This document shows positions 38,035 through 38,924 of a stretch of 38,924 nucleotides of DNA, piece by piece (position 1 is the first letter of the stretch; each line of letters begins with the position of its first letter). The DNA lies in the NCBI GenBank assembly GCA_001512745.1, contig LFSM01000109.1, positions 1,943 through 40,866 on the forward strand. The letters are read 5' to 3'. The notes beneath the pieces were generated by a model, which saw only the letters and a program-made list of their open reading frames with translations, made no database searches and was not told where the DNA came from. The DNA is from Clostridiales bacterium DTU032. Its GTDB lineage: Bacteria > Bacillota > Clostridia > Saccharofermentanales > DTU023. The position numbers and the translations under genes were made by a program.

Positions 38035-38472
38035 TTATTTTTCAGATTCTTCTTGATCGGCTTTCAAGCAGTCCGGGCAAAGTCCTCTGAAATATACATC
38101 TCTTTCCTCTATCATAAAATCTGCAAGATCTGTTGATTCAATCTCTTGCATATTCAGGCGAAAGTCGAAAAGTTTCTTGCAGGATGTGCATTTGAAGTGT
38201 CCATGGCTTTCGGTGATTATTTCATAACGGCTTTCACTGTCTTCAATTGATAAAGCATTGACCAGACCGGCCTCTTGCAGCAGATGTAATGTGTTATACA
38301 CAGTAGCCTTGGAGAGACTGGGCAGCTCCTTTTGTAAGTCTAAATAAATCTCATCTGCGCTGGGATGTGTTTTATTTTGGACGAGATATTCCAGCAGCTT
38401 CAGTCTCTGATGTGACAAGCGAATGTTTATTGTTTGAAGTATTTCTTTTAGATTATCAATATTATCAATCAT
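38035..38472 (-). CDS. perR: Fur-family transcriptional regulator, PerR-like
   Basis: RLSHQRLKLLEYLVQNKTHPSADEIYLDLQKELPSLSKATVYNTLHLLQEAGLV, SHGHFKCTSCKKLFDF, LCPDCLK. Located upstream of rubrerythrin. Confidence 0.88.
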   Translation of the reverse strand: MIDNIDNLKEILQTINIRLSHQRLKLLEYLVQNKTHPSADEIYLDLQKELPSLSKATVYNTLHLLQEAGLVNALSIEDSESRYEIITESHGHFKCTSCKKLFDFRLNMQEIESTDLADFMIEERDVYFRGLCPDCLKADQEESEK

Positions 38473-38494
38473 AAGGTATTATGTGTATTTAAAT

Positions 38495-38509
38495 TTATAA
38501 GCATTCTAA
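38495..38509 (-). promoter_or_regulatory. Putative Per box upstream of perR-rbr
   Basis: TTATAAGCATTCTAA matches recalled PerR consensus TTATAATNATTATAA at 12 of 14 defined positions. Confidence 0.5.
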
Positions 38510-38680
38510 AAATGTAATAATTCCAGATAACTATATACCAGTAAATATGCTGATTCAAGAGCGGATATTGAAAATACTAATTAAGTGCTTGTAAATGCCG
38601 ATATTTCCCCTGGGAGATAAAGAACTTCCAGGGGGAGATGTTAGTACTGGCCTAAGTAATAAGATCGTTTAAACGCAAAA

Positions 38681-38718
38681 CCCCCGCAGACTTGCTGATG
38701 CCATGTCCACGGGGGCTT
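38681..38718 (-). terminator. Terminator downstream of tRNA-Lys
   Basis: Minus strand CCCCCG...GAC-loop-GTC..CGGGGG followed by TTTTG. Confidence 0.65.
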
Positions 38719-38725
38719 TCTCCTC

Positions 38726-38801
38726 TGGTACACCATCAGGGATTCGAACCCTGGACCTACTGATTAAGAGTCAGTTGCTCTACCGACTGAGCTAATGGTG
38801 C
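38726..38801 (-). tRNA. tRNA-Lys (anticodon CTT)
   Basis: Reverse complement GCACCATTAGCTCAGTCGGTAGAGCAACTGACTCTTAATCAGTAGGTCCAGGGTTCGAATCCCTGATGGTGTACCA. Cloverleaf, loop CTCTTAA, encoded CCA. Confidence 0.95.
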
Positions 38802-38817
38802 GTATGAGTACCAAGTG

Positions 38818-38847
38818 ATTATAAGAGCAAAATAATGTATTTGTCAA
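38818..38847 (-). promoter_or_regulatory. Consensus sigma-A promoter for tRNA-Lys
   Basis: Minus strand TTGACA, 18-nt spacer, TATAAT. Confidence 0.8.
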
Positions 38848-38924
38848 ACGGAGTTTGCAAGCTGACGGCGTTCCAAAATTGGAGGCGAAAAAACAACAGC
38901 TCCCATTCTGTGCTAAATTTGGAT

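Noticed and set aside
1-38924. CRISPR arrays, transposases, integrases, phage genes, toxin-antitoxin or BGC islands
   Set aside because: No regularly spaced repeats and no such gene families are visible in the ORF track or intergenic DNA.

Overview
The window reads as a chromosomal, mostly housekeeping segment of a low-GC anaerobic Firmicute (Clostridia-like). I saw no phage, transposon, CRISPR array or classical defence island. In order it carries: a partial CDS, relA/spoT, rnj (RNase J, -), rpsT, an LCP-family gene, ruvCAB, queH, rqcH/NFACT (-), two tandem PRPP-synthetase-like genes (-), ysxC/engB, comEC, holA, radC, mreC, mreD, PBP2, a methylglyoxal-synthase-like gene, an MBL hydrolase, three pseudopilin/Tad-like membrane proteins, secA, transketolase, tRNA-Thr(CGU) (-), ferritin (-), a YhaN-like coiled-coil protein, tdh-kbl, rubrerythrin (-), a Fur/PerR-family regulator (-) and tRNA-Lys(CUU) (-). 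The best leads are three intact genes that keep an enzyme fold but appear to have lost catalytic motifs: a PRPP synthetase paralog next to an apparently active copy, a methylglyoxal-synthase-like protein, and a YhaN/Rad50-like protein without recognisable ATPase motifs. Further leads are an apparent +1 frameshift in front of rubrerythrin, a potentially structured radC leader overlapping its ribosome-binding site, an mre locus lacking mreB/min/rodA, an orphan Tad-like pseudopilin trio, and several unexplained intergenic palindromes and hairpins. All calls come from reading the sequence and recalled family motifs. No searches were run.
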